The notes beneath the pieces were generated by a model. The model saw only the letters and a list, made by a program, of their open reading frames with translations. It had not been told where the DNA came from and ran no database searches. Position numbers and translations under genes: made by a program. Positions 31,703-41,957 of a DNA stretch of 64,000 nucleotides are shown piece after piece; the first letter of the stretch is position 1, and the number at the start of each line of letters is the position of its first letter. This DNA is from UBA4615 sp044368415. Its GTDB lineage: Bacteria > Pseudomonadota > Gammaproteobacteria > Burkholderiales > Burkholderiaceae_E. The stretch covers positions 23,695-87,694 of the forward strand of contig JBIPLJ010000011.1 of the NCBI GenBank assembly GCA_044368415.1, in the 5' to 3' direction.

Positions 31703-32542
31703 TCACATCGTCCGGTGCGCCAGCGCGGGCAGTTGGGCCCGGACCTCGGCGATCCGCTCGGCCGACAGCGTCCCGGCCACCACGCCCTCGCCGTCCTGCA
31801 GGCACGCGAGCACCTCGCCCCAGGGGTCGATCAGCATCGTGTGTCCCCAGGTGCGGCGGCCGTTCTCGTGGGTGCCGCCCTGCGCGGGCGCCAGCACATA
31901 ACACTGGTTCTCGATGGCGCGCGCCCGCAGCAGCACCTCCCAGTGCGCCTGGCCGGTGGCATATGTAAACGCCGACGGCACGACGATCAGGTCGACGGTT
32001 CCGAGCGCCCGGTAGAACTCGGGGAAACGCAGGTCATAGCAGACCGACAGGCCGACGCGCCAGGGCGAGCCGTCCGGACCGGCCAGGTCGGCGACCGTCG
32101 GCGTACTGCCGGGCTGGATGGTCGCCGACTCGTCGAAGCGCAGGCCGTCGCGCTTCAGGCCGAAGAGGTGCACCTTGTCGTAGCGCGCCGAGGTCGTGCC
32201 GTCGGGGCGCAGCACCAGGCAGGCGTTGCGGATGCGGCGCGGCTCGCTCGAGGCGATCGGCACCGTGCCGCCGATCAGCCACACGCCGGCCTCGCGGGCG
32301 ATGTCGGCGAGCGCCTGCTGGATCGGGCCCTCGCCCGCCGGCTCCTTCGCGTCGACCTTGTCGGTGTCCGTGCGACCAAGCAGGCAGAAAAACTCGGGCA
32401 GCACGACCAGTGTCGCACCGCCGTCGGCGGCCTCGCGCACCCAACGCCGCGCGGTCTCGAGGTTGGGGCCGACCGAGGCGGACGACACCATCTGGATGGC
32501 CGCGATCGAGAGCTTCGCCGTCGTGTCCGGGTCCTGGGTCAT
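31703..32542 (-). CDS. Carbon-nitrogen hydrolase, Nit1-like deaminated glutathione amidase
   Basis: The 279-residue protein has the nitrilase catalytic triad: Glu in LVVLPEFFCLLG near 48, Lys in ARYDKVHLFGLKRDG near 117, and Cys in GLSVCYDLRFPEFYRAL near 158. The RFPEFYR sequence and the length are typical of Nit1/NitA, which hydrolyse deaminated glutathione as metabolite repair. It probably shares a transcript with yhdP upstream and tldD downstream, a common order in betaproteobacteria. ATG 32,542 fits the family start; an imperfect repeat GTCCGGGTCCTGGG surrounds it. Confidence 0.88.
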   Translation of the reverse strand: MTQDPDTTAKLSIAAIQMVSSASVGPNLETARRWVREAADGGATLVVLPEFFCLLGRTDTDKVDAKEPAGEGPIQQALADIAREAGVWLIGGTVPIASSEPRRIRNACLVLRPDGTTSARYDKVHLFGLKRDGLRFDESATIQPGSTPTVADLAGPDGSPWRVGLSVCYDLRFPEFYRALGTVDLIVVPSAFTYATGQAHWEVLLRARAIENQCYVLAPAQGGTHENGRRTWGHTMLIDPWGEVLACLQDGEGVVAGTLSAERIAEVRAQLPALAHRTM

Positions 32543-32670
32543 GTCCGGGTCCTGGGAGAAGGAGATGGGGAAGCCTCGAGGGTAGCATCCGCATCCGCGC
32601 GTCCTCGGGGTCCGCACCGGGGTCCACGCCGGTCTCCGGGCTCATGCCCAGGGCTCGCGCAGCGGCTGCC

Positions 32671-35600
32671 TCAGGGCGAAGGATCGGAGCGGGGGGGCAG
32701 CAGGCGGCGGTTGCGCTCGCTCACGGTCGGGTCGGTCCACGAGCCGGTGACGTCGACGTCGTACGCGAGGGCCTCCTGCAGCGGCTTGCGCAGCACGTAC
32801 TGCGCGGCGAACGAGCCGAGCCCGATGAGCGGATTGACCATCGCGCCGAACGCGATCGAGGCGAGGCCCGCGTTCAGCTCGGGCACGACCTCGACGTTGA
32901 GCCGCTGGGTCTCGCGCTGAAGGTCGGCCTCGCCGCGGATCCTCACCTGGGCCTGCAGACCGCGGATGCGCAGCGCCTCGCTATAGGCCACGCCGTTGTC
33001 GATGCGCACCCGACCGTCGATGGTATCGAAGGCGAAGCCCTCGCTGAACAGGTCGCGGAAATCGCCGGACAGCCGCTTGGGCAGCGACTGCATGTTGAGC
33101 ACACCAATCAGCTTGGCCGCGCCCGGGTCGACCTTCAGAAACTCGCCCTTGCCCATCTCGAGTCTGACCTGTCCATCGAGCGAGCCGAAGTCGATGGCGA
33201 CCGGCGAGCCCTGCCAGTGGACCGAGCCGCCGAGCGAGCCGGAGCCGCCGTTCACGGTGTCCTTCAGGCCCAGCCCGGCAAGCAGGCGTCCGGCGTCGAG
33301 CACCTCGAGCTCGAACTCGAGGGCGGTGCTGCGCGCATCGCCGCCGGGTGGCGCGGCCCCGGCGGGATCGGCGCCGATCGAGGCGGTAGGTGCGCCAGGC
33401 CTCGGCCGGGGGACACCCGCGAAGGACCACTGCCCGTGCGCCTCGAGGCGCGCCGACGGGTTGGTGATCACCAGCCGGTCGAGCTTCCAGACCGGCTGCA
33501 GCGCGCTGCCGCCATTGGTCGCGGTGAGGGCGAGTCGGCCCATCGGCAGCGTGCCGAGCACCAGCTCGTCGGCGGCGATGTCGAGGCCAGGGAGCTGGCC
33601 GGGGGAGGCCGACAGCACCGACTCGACCTCGCCGATCCGGGAGCGCGGCAGGACCAGCCGCGCGAAGCGCGCGGTGAGCGTGCCGATGCGCTCGCCCGGG
33701 CGCGCGTCGCGCCATTCGAAGTGGCCCTCGATCTCGCGCGAGGCCATGTTGGCGCGCCAGCGCCCGTCGACCCGCGAGGCGCCGACCACGACCTCGTGCA
33801 GGTCGCGCCCGGCGATCCGCAAGTCGTCGGCCACCACCGAGACCAGGTCGGGCAAGAATGACATGCCGTCCGGGCCACCCGCCTTCGCCTGGCGCTCGAG
33901 GCGCTCGAGCTCGCCGTCGCCCAGCACGGCGCGCCAAGCGTCGACGTCGAGGGCGCGGGCGCGCACCAGCACCGCTAGCCCGCCGTCGCGCAGCACCGGG
34001 TCGCCGCCCACCGAGAAGCCGGCGCGCCGCACGAGGAGGCGCTCGCTCGAGGGATCGCGCTCGCGCTCGAAGGCGAGTGCGATATCGTCTCGCACCCGCA
34101 CGTCGAGGCGGTCGCCCGGCGGACGGGTTCCCGGGCCGGACGGCGCGAGCGGACGCGACACCACGCGCAGCGGCCAGGCGTCGCCCGCGCGCTTGTCGAA
34201 CGGCGCGGGCAGCGTGCTGGCCAAACCGACCAGGTCGGACTCGATCTGTAGCGTCGAGGCGCGCCGGTCGACGTCGACGCTCGCGCGGTACTCGGTGCGG
34301 CCCTCGATGCGACGCGTGAGCGGGTTGTCGACGAGCTGGCGCAGGCCGGCCGCGTCGACCGCGCCGGTGGCCTCGAACCGCATCCGGCCCTCGGCGCCGG
34401 ACCGGCCCTCGACCCGAATCGGGCCGCCGAGCAGCGCTCCGCGCAGCTCGGGCAGCGTCAGGCCGCGCTCGGTGAACTCGAGCCGGCCGCTCACGCCTGC
34501 GAACGGCGGCAACGTGCTGTCGAGGGCGACGTCATTGCCGGGAAGCTCCACGGTGACGCCGACTCGGGACGCGGCGATGTCGTAGAGCGGCAGCGCGAGC
34601 TTCATCGCGAGCCGCGCGTCGCCGCCAACCTTCAGGTCGCGCGTGAACCCCGAGACGTTCGCGGTAAGCGGGCTCGCGTCGACGAAGCCCAGCATGTCCT
34701 GGGCGGCGCCCGCTGCGCGCCCCTCCAGGGCGAGTACCGACTCTCGCCAGTCAGCGATCTTCGCCTGCATGTCGACCAGCCGCACGCCCTGGGTGACGGC
34801 GGTCGGCGCGCGCAGCGACATACCGGTGCCGTCCAAGCTCAGGTCGCCGCGGATCTGGTCGATCCGCGGCCACTGCGGCGCATAGGCCAGCGAGACGTCG
34901 CGCAGCGCCGCCGTCAGCCGGAAGCGCCCGTCGGCGGGCGCGTGGAACGGGAACTGGCGCAGGTCGCCCCGGACCTCGAACCGCAGGTCCTCGGCGCTGC
35001 CGCCGACGAGCGCACGCGCGACCCAGTCGCGGGCGTGGGGCGACATCTCCGTCGGCAAGTAACGGGACACCGTGCGCACATCGATGTGCTCGACGCGCGC
35101 AGCGAGCTCGAGGCTGCCCGGACCGTCCTGCGCGCTGCGCCAGGTGCCCGAGGCGGCGCCGTGGAAGTCGGCGGTGACAACCGCCAGCCGCGGCAGCCTC
35201 ACGCTCCATGCGGCGTCCTTGGCATCGCGTGTCCAGTCGAGCTCGGCATCGAGGCGCTCGAGGCGGAAGACCGGATCGTCGAACAGGCCGGGCAAGTCCA
35301 GGGTCGCATTGCGTGCGGCGAGCGTGAGCCTGCCGCCGTGGTCGCTCGCCCGCAGGGTGCCGGCGAGGTTGCCGAAATCGGGCAGCCGGCGCCTCGATGC
35401 GGTCTCGCCGAACTGCAGGCCGAGGCGCTCGAACGAGGCGCTCAGCTCGAAGCGCGGCGCCTCGGGGAGGGCGCGCCGCGCGTCGTCGCTGCGGTCGGGG
35501 GGACGCAGCTCGGCGGCCGCCGCATCGGGCCGTGTCCAGCGCAGCGTCAGGTCGCGCACGTCGCCGGACACGCCGACCTGAGCGACGCGCTCGCGCAGCC

Positions 35601-36747
35601 CCGCGCCCAGAGGCAGGCGGCGCACCGCCTGGAGGGCGCTCGCTGCGTCGAAGGCTTTCAGGCGCAGCCACGCGGAGCGCAGCGCACGCCCGCGGTCGAG
35701 TCCGAGCTCGGCATCGCCGTCGGCCGCGAGGACAAAACCGGCGGCATCGGCGGCCGACAGCCCGGCGATGCGCAGCACGTGGCCGCCGTCGCGCTGCCGC
35801 GCGATGCGCAGCTCGCCGGCGATCGCATCGAAGGCGATCGGTCCGGTCTCCAGCCGGGTCGCGGCATGCTCGGCACGCGCCTTGAGGGTCGCGTCGACCA
35901 GCGTCGCATCGGCGAAGCGCAGCCAGGCGAGCGCATCGAGCCGGCCCTCGGCGCTCGCCGCCGCCGGACCCAGCACGACGCCAAACGCCTCGGCCAGCTC
36001 GGCGACGCGTGCGAGTTCCACGCCCTGCCCGGCGAGGTGTGACTCGCCGGTCCAGCGCCACCATTCGGAGGGCCGCGAGAACGGCTCGCGATAGACCTCG
36101 GCGAGCGCGGACAGCGATCGGGCGGCGTCGCCGCCGCGGGCAATGGTCAGGCTCGCCTGGTGACGGCGTCCCGAACCCCGCAGCCGCAGCGACACACCGT
36201 CGACGCCGAGCGGCGCGACGCTGCCGCTGCGGTCGACCAAGCGGACCTCGGCGTCGGCCACGTCGATCTCGCCCTGGGTGAGCAGCCAGTCGGCCGCACG
36301 ACCATCACCCGGACCATCGAGGGCGAGCTCGAAGCCGGCCACCGCGAAGCGCCCAGCGCCGAGCCGCTCGACCACCACCTGCGGTGCGCTCAGCCGCAGC
36401 GTGGCGAAGCGCAGGTGCCCGAGGGCGAGCGAGCGCCAGGACACGCGCGCGAAGACCGACCCCACAACGAGGCGGGGCTCGCCGTCGGCGCCGTCGAGGC
36501 GCAGGCCGTCTACGCGCAGGGACGGGTGCAGGCCGTCCCAGCCCGGGTGCAGCGCGTCGATGGAGACTGGCCGGCCGAGCTGGCGTTCAATCTGAGCAAC
36601 GAGCTCCGGGCGCCAGGTATCCACCCGGGGCCAGAGCACATGCCGGACGGTGAGGTAGGCGCCGAACACGACGCAAAGGACGAGCCCGGCCAGGCCGAGC
36701 AGGACGCCGGCCAGCCTGGACGAGAGCGGCGTCGAGTGGACGGTCAT
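32671..36747 (-). CDS. yhdP: YhdP family large envelope protein (AsmA-like)
   Basis: The 1358-residue protein has one N-terminal transmembrane helix (LAGVLLGLAGLVLCVVFGAY near 12-31). A very long periplasmic part of repeated beta strands follows, with the AsmA/YhdP C-terminal region (SLPKRLSGDFRDLFSEGFAF and a conserved GLGSFAAQYVLRKPLQEAL segment near the end). Proteins of this family bridge the envelope and carry phospholipids toward the outer membrane. The length is close to the E. coli protein. ATG 36,747 precedes the helix; 26 upstream in-frame codons are unlikely to be used. It is divergent from glnE. Confidence 0.92.
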   Translation of the reverse strand: MTVHSTPLSSRLAGVLLGLAGLVLCVVFGAYLTVRHVLWPRVDTWRPELVAQIERQLGRPVSIDALHPGWDGLHPSLRVDGLRLDGADGEPRLVVGSVFARVSWRSLALGHLRFATLRLSAPQVVVERLGAGRFAVAGFELALDGPGDGRAADWLLTQGEIDVADAEVRLVDRSGSVAPLGVDGVSLRLRGSGRRHQASLTIARGGDAARSLSALAEVYREPFSRPSEWWRWTGESHLAGQGVELARVAELAEAFGVVLGPAAASAEGRLDALAWLRFADATLVDATLKARAEHAATRLETGPIAFDAIAGELRIARQRDGGHVLRIAGLSAADAAGFVLAADGDAELGLDRGRALRSAWLRLKAFDAASALQAVRRLPLGAGLRERVAQVGVSGDVRDLTLRWTRPDAAAAELRPPDRSDDARRALPEAPRFELSASFERLGLQFGETASRRRLPDFGNLAGTLRASDHGGRLTLAARNATLDLPGLFDDPVFRLERLDAELDWTRDAKDAAWSVRLPRLAVVTADFHGAASGTWRSAQDGPGSLELAARVEHIDVRTVSRYLPTEMSPHARDWVARALVGGSAEDLRFEVRGDLRQFPFHAPADGRFRLTAALRDVSLAYAPQWPRIDQIRGDLSLDGTGMSLRAPTAVTQGVRLVDMQAKIADWRESVLALEGRAAGAAQDMLGFVDASPLTANVSGFTRDLKVGGDARLAMKLALPLYDIAASRVGVTVELPGNDVALDSTLPPFAGVSGRLEFTERGLTLPELRGALLGGPIRVEGRSGAEGRMRFEATGAVDAAGLRQLVDNPLTRRIEGRTEYRASVDVDRRASTLQIESDLVGLASTLPAPFDKRAGDAWPLRVVSRPLAPSGPGTRPPGDRLDVRVRDDIALAFERERDPSSERLLVRRAGFSVGGDPVLRDGGLAVLVRARALDVDAWRAVLGDGELERLERQAKAGGPDGMSFLPDLVSVVADDLRIAGRDLHEVVVGASRVDGRWRANMASREIEGHFEWRDARPGERIGTLTARFARLVLPRSRIGEVESVLSASPGQLPGLDIAADELVLGTLPMGRLALTATNGGSALQPVWKLDRLVITNPSARLEAHGQWSFAGVPRPRPGAPTASIGADPAGAAPPGGDARSTALEFELEVLDAGRLLAGLGLKDTVNGGSGSLGGSVHWQGSPVAIDFGSLDGQVRLEMGKGEFLKVDPGAAKLIGVLNMQSLPKRLSGDFRDLFSEGFAFDTIDGRVRIDNGVAYSEALRIRGLQAQVRIRGEADLQRETQRLNVEVVPELNAGLASIAFGAMVNPLIGLGSFAAQYVLRKPLQEALAYDVDVTGSWTDPTVSERNRRLLPPRSDPSP

Positions 36748-36873
36748 GGGTCGGGGTCCGGCGTACGGATCCGGGGACGAGGCCCCGCGGCCAGCCATCG
36801 CCCGAAGCTCGTTGAAATGTAGCATACCGATGACCGGCCCCTTTCCGGGGCCTCCCCACTTCGATCGGAGCCG

Positions 36874-39645
36874 ATGTTGACGGACACGTACGCGGCACGC
36901 GCCGGCTCGGCTTGGTTCGACCGGACACTCGACGCGCTGTCGCGGCGCCAGCCCGCGATCGCCGCGCTACTCCCCGAACTGGTCGCGCAGCCTCTGGATC
37001 CCGACGCGGTGGCGCGATGCTGGGATCGCGTCGTCGCGCTGTCGACGCCCGAGGGCTCGCCGGCCGCAGGCGCGGGTCGGGCGGCCGCGGACCCTGGCCC
37101 CTCGCTGCGGCGGGCCCGCCAGATCCTGGTGCTGGCGATCATCGAACGCGACGTCCGGCAACTCGCGCCGCTCGCCGAGGTCTGTGGCGCGATCAGCGCC
37201 TGGGCCCGGATCGCCACCGCGGTCGCGGTCCGTCACGCCGGCGCCGAGCTGGCCGAGGTGCACGGGCTGCCCGCCGACACGGACGGCCATCCTCAGGACC
37301 TGCTGGTGGTCGGCATGGGCAAGCTCGGCGGCGACGAGCTCAACGTGTCCTCTGACATCGACCTGGTCTTCGTGCACCGCGATGCCGGCGAGACCACTGG
37401 CGGTACGGGCCGCACGCTGTCCTCGGGCGAGTTCTTCCACAGGCTGGCGCGGCGCGCCTCGGGGCTGCTGTCGGACGTCACCGAGGACGGCTTCGTCTTT
37501 CGCGTCGACACCCGGCTGCGGCCGAACGGCGAGTCCGGGCCGCTGGTGGTCACGCTGCCGATGCTCGAGCAGTACTTCTACGACCAGGGCCGCGAGTGGG
37601 AGCGCTTTGCATGGCTCAAGTCCACGGTGATCGCCGACTCGGGCCTCGCCGGCCCCGAGGCGCGCCGATGCGACGAGGCCGCGCTGGGCGGGATCGTGCA
37701 GCCCTTCGTATTCCGCCGCTACCTGGACTTCGCGGCCTTCGGCGCGATGCGCGAGCTGCACGCGCTGATCCGCAGCGAGGCGCAGCGGCGCAGCGCCCGG
37801 CGCGACAGCAGCGACGGCGGCGGCATCGACGTCAAGCTCGGGCGCGGCGGCATCCGCGAGGTCGAGTTCTGCGCACAGCTGTTCCAGATCGTGCGCGGCG
37901 GGCGCGATGCGCAACTGCGCGACCGCCGCACGCTGGTGACGCTGGAGTCGATCGCGCAGCGCCGGCTGCTCGAACCCGCCGCCGCCGACCGGCTGGCCAA
38001 CGCGTACAGGCTGCTGCGCCGGGTGGAGCACGCCGTGCAGTATCAGGATGATGCGCAGACCCACCGGCTGCCCGACGACCCTCAGGTGCAGGCGCGCATC
38101 GCGGGCATGCTGGCGATGACGCCGGAGGGCTTCGTCGCAGCGCTGCGCGCGGCGCGCGACGACGTCGAAAGCGTCTTCGACGCGCTGCTCGCCGAGCCGG
38201 GGCGGGAGACGCCGACGACCGAGGAGGAACCGGCGCCGCTGCTCGAGCTCGACGACGAGGGCCGGGCCCGCGTGGCCGCGCTGCACGAGGGCCGCCGCTA
38301 CCGGCTTGCGCGCCCCGACACGCAGGCGCGCATCGACCAGCTGCTCGAGCAGGCGCTGCGCGAAGGCGAGCCCGCGCCCGGCGCACCCGGTGCGCCACGC
38401 ACCGCCGACGGCACCTGGCTCGGCCGCCTGATCGACCTGCTCGAGACCGTGGCCGGACGCCCGGCATACCTCGCGCTGCTGCTGCAGTATCCGGCGGCCT
38501 TCCGCAGGCTGCTGGAGATGATCGGACAGGCGAAGTGGGCGGCCGACTACCTGATGCGCCATCCGGTCGTGCTCGACGAGCTGCTCGACGGCCAGATCCT
38601 CGAGCGCGCCGACCTCGCGGCCTGGGAGCACGAGCTGCGCCGCAGCCTGGCCGCCACCACGACGCGCGAGGGCGAGCCCGACTTCGAACGGGGCATGGAC
38701 GTGCTGCGCGAGGCCCATCACGCGCAGGTCTTCCGTCTGCTCGCTCAGGACCTCGCGGGACGGCTGACCGTCGAGCGGCTGTCGGACCATCTGTCCGAGC
38801 TCGCCGATCGCGTGCTCGCGATCGTGCTCGACCTCGGCTGGGCGCAGGTGCGCGGGCGCCACCGCGAGACGCCGGCGTTCGCCGTCATCGCCTATGGCAA
38901 ACACGGCGGCAAGGAGCTCGGCTATGCGTCAGACCTCGACCTCGTCTTCGTCTTTGAGGACAACGACGAGCGCGCGCAGCCCGCCTATGCGCAGCTCGCC
39001 CAGCGCCTGTCGGTGTGGCTGTCGACACGCACCGCCGCGGGCCTGCTGTTCGAGATCGACCTGAGGCTGCGGCCCAACGGCAACGCGGGTCTGATGGTGT
39101 CGAGCCTGCGCGCCTTCGAGACCTATCAGCGCGAATCGGCCTGGGTATGGGAGCACCAGGCGCTCACCCGCGCGCGCTTCGCCGCCGGCGACGCGACACT
39201 CGGCGCGCGCTTCGAGGCGCTGCGCCGCGACATCCTCGCGCAGCCGCGAGACCCTGTGGCGCTCGCCGCCGAGGTGCGCACCATGCGCCGCAAGATGCTC
39301 GACGGCCATCCGAACCGCAGCGAGCTCTTCGACGTCAAGCACGATCCCGGCGGCATGGTCGACATCGAATTCCTGGTGCAGTACCTCGTGCTCGCGCATG
39401 CAAACGCACACCCCGAGCTGATCGACGATGCGGGCAACATCGCGCTGCTCGAGCGTGCCGCGCGCGCCGGGCTGCTCGATCCGCAGGCGGCGGCCGACGT
39501 CGCGCAGGCCTATCGCGACTTCCGGCGGCTGCAGCACATGCTGCGGCTGAACGATGCGCGCTATGCGCGGGTGGAGCCGGCCTCGGTGGCCGCGCAGCGG
39601 GCGGCGGTGCGGGCGCTCTGGGAAGCGGTGCTCGCGACGGACTAA
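36874..39645 (+). CDS. glnE: Glutamine synthetase adenylyltransferase/deadenylase
   Basis: The 923-residue protein has both nucleotidyltransferase halves of GlnE. The N-terminal deadenylase site is GMGKLGGDELNVSSDIDLVF near 148-167. The C-terminal adenylylase site is YGKHGGKELGYASDLDLVFV near 673-692, with a helical linker between. It attaches or removes AMP on a Tyr of glutamine synthetase under PII control and so sets nitrogen assimilation. Its last 4 nt overlap the end of argC on the other strand. Nitrogen-control genes elsewhere in the window (cyn, purine) fit this setting, but linkage may be chance. Confidence 0.96.
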   Translation: MLTDTYAARAGSAWFDRTLDALSRRQPAIAALLPELVAQPLDPDAVARCWDRVVALSTPEGSPAAGAGRAAADPGPSLRRARQILVLAIIERDVRQLAPLAEVCGAISAWARIATAVAVRHAGAELAEVHGLPADTDGHPQDLLVVGMGKLGGDELNVSSDIDLVFVHRDAGETTGGTGRTLSSGEFFHRLARRASGLLSDVTEDGFVFRVDTRLRPNGESGPLVVTLPMLEQYFYDQGREWERFAWLKSTVIADSGLAGPEARRCDEAALGGIVQPFVFRRYLDFAAFGAMRELHALIRSEAQRRSARRDSSDGGGIDVKLGRGGIREVEFCAQLFQIVRGGRDAQLRDRRTLVTLESIAQRRLLEPAAADRLANAYRLLRRVEHAVQYQDDAQTHRLPDDPQVQARIAGMLAMTPEGFVAALRAARDDVESVFDALLAEPGRETPTTEEEPAPLLELDDEGRARVAALHEGRRYRLARPDTQARIDQLLEQALREGEPAPGAPGAPRTADGTWLGRLIDLLETVAGRPAYLALLLQYPAAFRRLLEMIGQAKWAADYLMRHPVVLDELLDGQILERADLAAWEHELRRSLAATTTREGEPDFERGMDVLREAHHAQVFRLLAQDLAGRLTVERLSDHLSELADRVLAIVLDLGWAQVRGRHRETPAFAVIAYGKHGGKELGYASDLDLVFVFEDNDERAQPAYAQLAQRLSVWLSTRTAAGLLFEIDLRLRPNGNAGLMVSSLRAFETYQRESAWVWEHQALTRARFAAGDATLGARFEALRRDILAQPRDPVALAAEVRTMRRKMLDGHPNRSELFDVKHDPGGMVDIEFLVQYLVLAHANAHPELIDDAGNIALLERAARAGLLDPQAAADVAQAYRDFRRLQHMLRLNDARYARVEPASVAAQRAAVRALWEAVLATD

Positions 39646-40595
39646 ACCGTCAGCGCGGTGCCCTCGTCGAACCCGAGCATCAGGTTCAAACATTGCACCG
39701 CCGAGCCCGAAGCACCCTTGCCGAGATTGTCGAGGCGCGAGACCACCACGACGCGCTCGTCGTTGCCGAACACCACTACGTCGTTTCGGTTCGTGCCATT
39801 GGCGGCCAGCGCGTCGAAGAAGCCGCGGTCGGTGGCCGCTTCGTCATCGAGCGGCAGCACCCGCACGAAGCGCTCGCCCTCGTAGTGCGCGGCCAGCGTC
39901 TCGTGGATGCGCGCGCGCGTCGTGCCCGGTGCGAGCAGTCGCAGGTGCAGCGGCACCGCGACTGCCATGCCCTTGTAGAAGTTGTCGACGATCGGCACGA
40001 ACACCGGCGCGTGGGCGAGGCCGGTGTAGACCCGCATCTCGGGCAGGTGCTTGTGCACCAGACCCAGGCCGTACATCCGCGCGGCATCGAGCGCGTGCGA
40101 CTCGCGGGCCGCCTCGTACTCGGCGATCATGGACTTGCCGCCGCCGGAGTAGCCGGTCAGCGAATGACAGGTGACCGGATAGTCGCGCGGCACCAACCCG
40201 GTGGCCACCAGGGGCGCGAGCGCAAGGATGAAGCCCGCGGCATGGCAGCCCGGATTGGCCACGCGGCGCGCGCCGGCGACGGCGGCACGCTGCTCGTGGC
40301 CGAGTTCGGGCAGACCGAAGGTCCAGCCGTCGGCGACGCGGTGCGCGGTGCTCGCATCGATCACGCGGGTGCGCACGTTGCCGGGCTCGATCAGCGCGAC
40401 CGCTTCGCGTGCGGCCTCGTCCGGCAGGCACAGGAACACCACGTCGGCCTGGTTGATCAGCGCTGCGCGGCGTACGGTGTCCTTGCGGCGATCCGGTTCG
40501 ATATCGAGCACACGCACGCCGCCGTGCGACGCGAGCCGATCGCGGATCTGCAGGCCGGTGGTACCTTCCTGGCCATCGACAAAGACGGGGTTCAT
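39642..40595 (-). CDS. argC: N-acetyl-gamma-glutamyl-phosphate reductase, type 2
   Basis: The 317-residue protein is the short ArgC type: VFVDGQEGTTGLQIRDRL near 4-21 (NAD(P)-binding), VFLCLPDEAAREAV near 53, and the active-site Cys in RRVANPGCHAAGFILAL near 111-127. HSLTGYSGGGKSM near 144 is also typical. It reduces N-acetylglutamyl phosphate in arginine synthesis. It stands alone, converging on glnE with a 4-nt overlap of stop codons. The 214 bp behind its start (40,596-40,809) show no gene. Confidence 0.95.
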   Translation of the reverse strand: MNPVFVDGQEGTTGLQIRDRLASHGGVRVLDIEPDRRKDTVRRAALINQADVVFLCLPDEAAREAVALIEPGNVRTRVIDASTAHRVADGWTFGLPELGHEQRAAVAGARRVANPGCHAAGFILALAPLVATGLVPRDYPVTCHSLTGYSGGGKSMIAEYEAARESHALDAARMYGLGLVHKHLPEMRVYTGLAHAPVFVPIVDNFYKGMAVAVPLHLRLLAPGTTRARIHETLAAHYEGERFVRVLPLDDEAATDRGFFDALAANGTNRNDVVVFGNDERVVVVSRLDNLGKGASGSAVQCLNLMLGFDEGTALTV

Positions 40596-40809
40596 GAGCG
40601 CTCCGTGGCGTGTGGGTACGGCGGAGCCCGCATGATGCCATCATGCTGTGACGCTGCGCGCGCGCCAGTCCTGGCAGCGCATGATTCGACGATGCCGAAC
40701 GCACTAAGGAAGCCCCCCCGCGCAGCCACACCGCATGACTGCGTCCCGGCCTGCCGCAAGGCGATGCCGAGGAGCCTGCCGCCGGCGGCCGGTACCGCGG
40801 GCGAGTCGC

Positions 40810-41151
40810 TCACCCGAGCCCTCCGATGCCGAGCAGCACAGCAACGCCCGCCGCCAGCCCTGTAAACGGCGAACGCGCGATCCGCGCGACCGCCACGGTC
40901 GCGACCGCCGCTGGCAGCCGCCCATCGTGCCAGGCATCGAGCCAGCCGGCGCCCGGCGCCAGCCAGGCCTCGGCCGCGGTCGGCACGGTGAGCGCCACCA
41001 GCGCGGCCAGCGGCGCGAACCGCAGCGCGCGCTCGAGCGTCCCGGTGGGCTGAAGGCGCCTGGGCAGCACCATGAACACATTGCGCGTGACGAAGACGAC
41101 GAGCACCAGTCCGGCGACCGCCGCCCATGTGTAGCCGTCGGGCAGCGTCAC
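40810..41151 (-). CDS. azlD: AzlD family branched-chain amino acid exporter subunit
   Basis: The 113-residue protein has three to four hydrophobic helices and the AzlD pattern: WAAVAGLVLVVFVTRNVFMV near 7-26, then LPRRLQPTGTLERALRFAPLA near 27-47. With AzlC it forms an exporter for branched-chain amino acids or related compounds. GTG 41,151 overlaps the azlC stop by 4 nt (41,148-41,151), so translation is coupled. A longer frame to 41,265 would overlap azlC heavily. Confidence 0.88.
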   Translation of the reverse strand: MTLPDGYTWAAVAGLVLVVFVTRNVFMVLPRRLQPTGTLERALRFAPLAALVALTVPTAAEAWLAPGAGWLDAWHDGRLPAAVATVAVARIARSPFTGLAAGVAVLLGIGGLG

Positions 41152-41957
41152 CGTCCGGCCCACGCGTCCGCGTCCGCAGGCGGGGGCGGGGGCGGCACCT
41201 GCCGCGACAGCACGAGCGCCGCCGCGATGCCCGCCACGATCGCCGCGACCATGCCCATCCGCCACGGCCAGTCGCGCCCGATCAGCGCGACGGTGCTGGC
41301 CGCAAGCGCGGCGCCAAGCGCCGCGCGGGCCGCGAGCATCGGGCCGATCAGCGCCATGATCGCGAGTATGCCGACGTACGCGATCCGCGGCGAGTCGGGA
41401 ATCAGCCCGGCGAGCCCCACGCCGACGATGCTGCCCAGCGACCAGCCGGCATAGACGGCGAGGTTCGTGCCGAGGAAGCGCGCCTCGCGCACGCGCAGCG
41501 GTTCGTCACCGCTCGACGCCTTCCAGCCGCCGCCCGCGCCGCGTCCGTAGTAGCCGGCGAGCGCGGTGTCGGTGGTCGACCATCCGAGCGCCAGCCGCCG
41601 AGCAAGCGGCAGGCCCCTGAACTCGGCGGCCACCACCGCGCTGTAGACGACGAACCGCAGGTTCGCGAGCAGCGCGGTCACCCAGATCGCGCCGAGCGCG
41701 GCGCCCGCCGACAACAACGGCAGTGCGGCGAGCTGCGCGGTGCCCGAGTACACCAGCACCAGCATGCCCAGCGCCTGGGAGGTGGACAGGCCGCCCTTGA
41801 TCAGCGCGACGCCGGTCACCAGCCCCCAGCAGAATGTACCGATCACCGTCGCCCCCATCGAGCGGGCGCCGATTGCGAACGCGTCCCACGGGAAGGGATG
41901 ACGCACGGGCGCGGTCTCGCCGGGTCGCGTCGTGCCGTGCGCCTCAGGCCGCGACAC
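41148..41957 (-). CDS. azlC: AzlC family branched-chain amino acid exporter subunit
   Basis: The 269-residue membrane protein has the AzlC motifs LVTGVALIKGGLSTSQALGM and VYSGTAQLAALPLL near 45-80 and NLRFVVYSAVVAAEFRGLPL near 98-117. About seven helices follow. GTG 41,957 is chosen because GGAAGG lies 6 nt upstream; it overlaps the end of the MFS gene by 14 nt. GTG 41,906 would give a shorter form, still ahead of the first helix. A proline run (VPPPPPPADA) sits just before the C-terminus. Confidence 0.85.
   Translation of the reverse strand: MSRPEAHGTTRPGETAPVRHPFPWDAFAIGARSMGATVIGTFCWGLVTGVALIKGGLSTSQALGMLVLVYSGTAQLAALPLLSAGAALGAIWVTALLANLRFVVYSAVVAAEFRGLPLARRLALGWSTTDTALAGYYGRGAGGGWKASSGDEPLRVREARFLGTNLAVYAGWSLGSIVGVGLAGLIPDSPRIAYVGILAIMALIGPMLAARAALGAALAASTVALIGRDWPWRMGMVAAIVAGIAAALVLSRQVPPPPPPADADAWAGR

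Noticed and set aside
36748..36873. Possible regulatory element between yhdP and glnE
   Set aside because: No clear promoter or repeat could be recognised on either strand.
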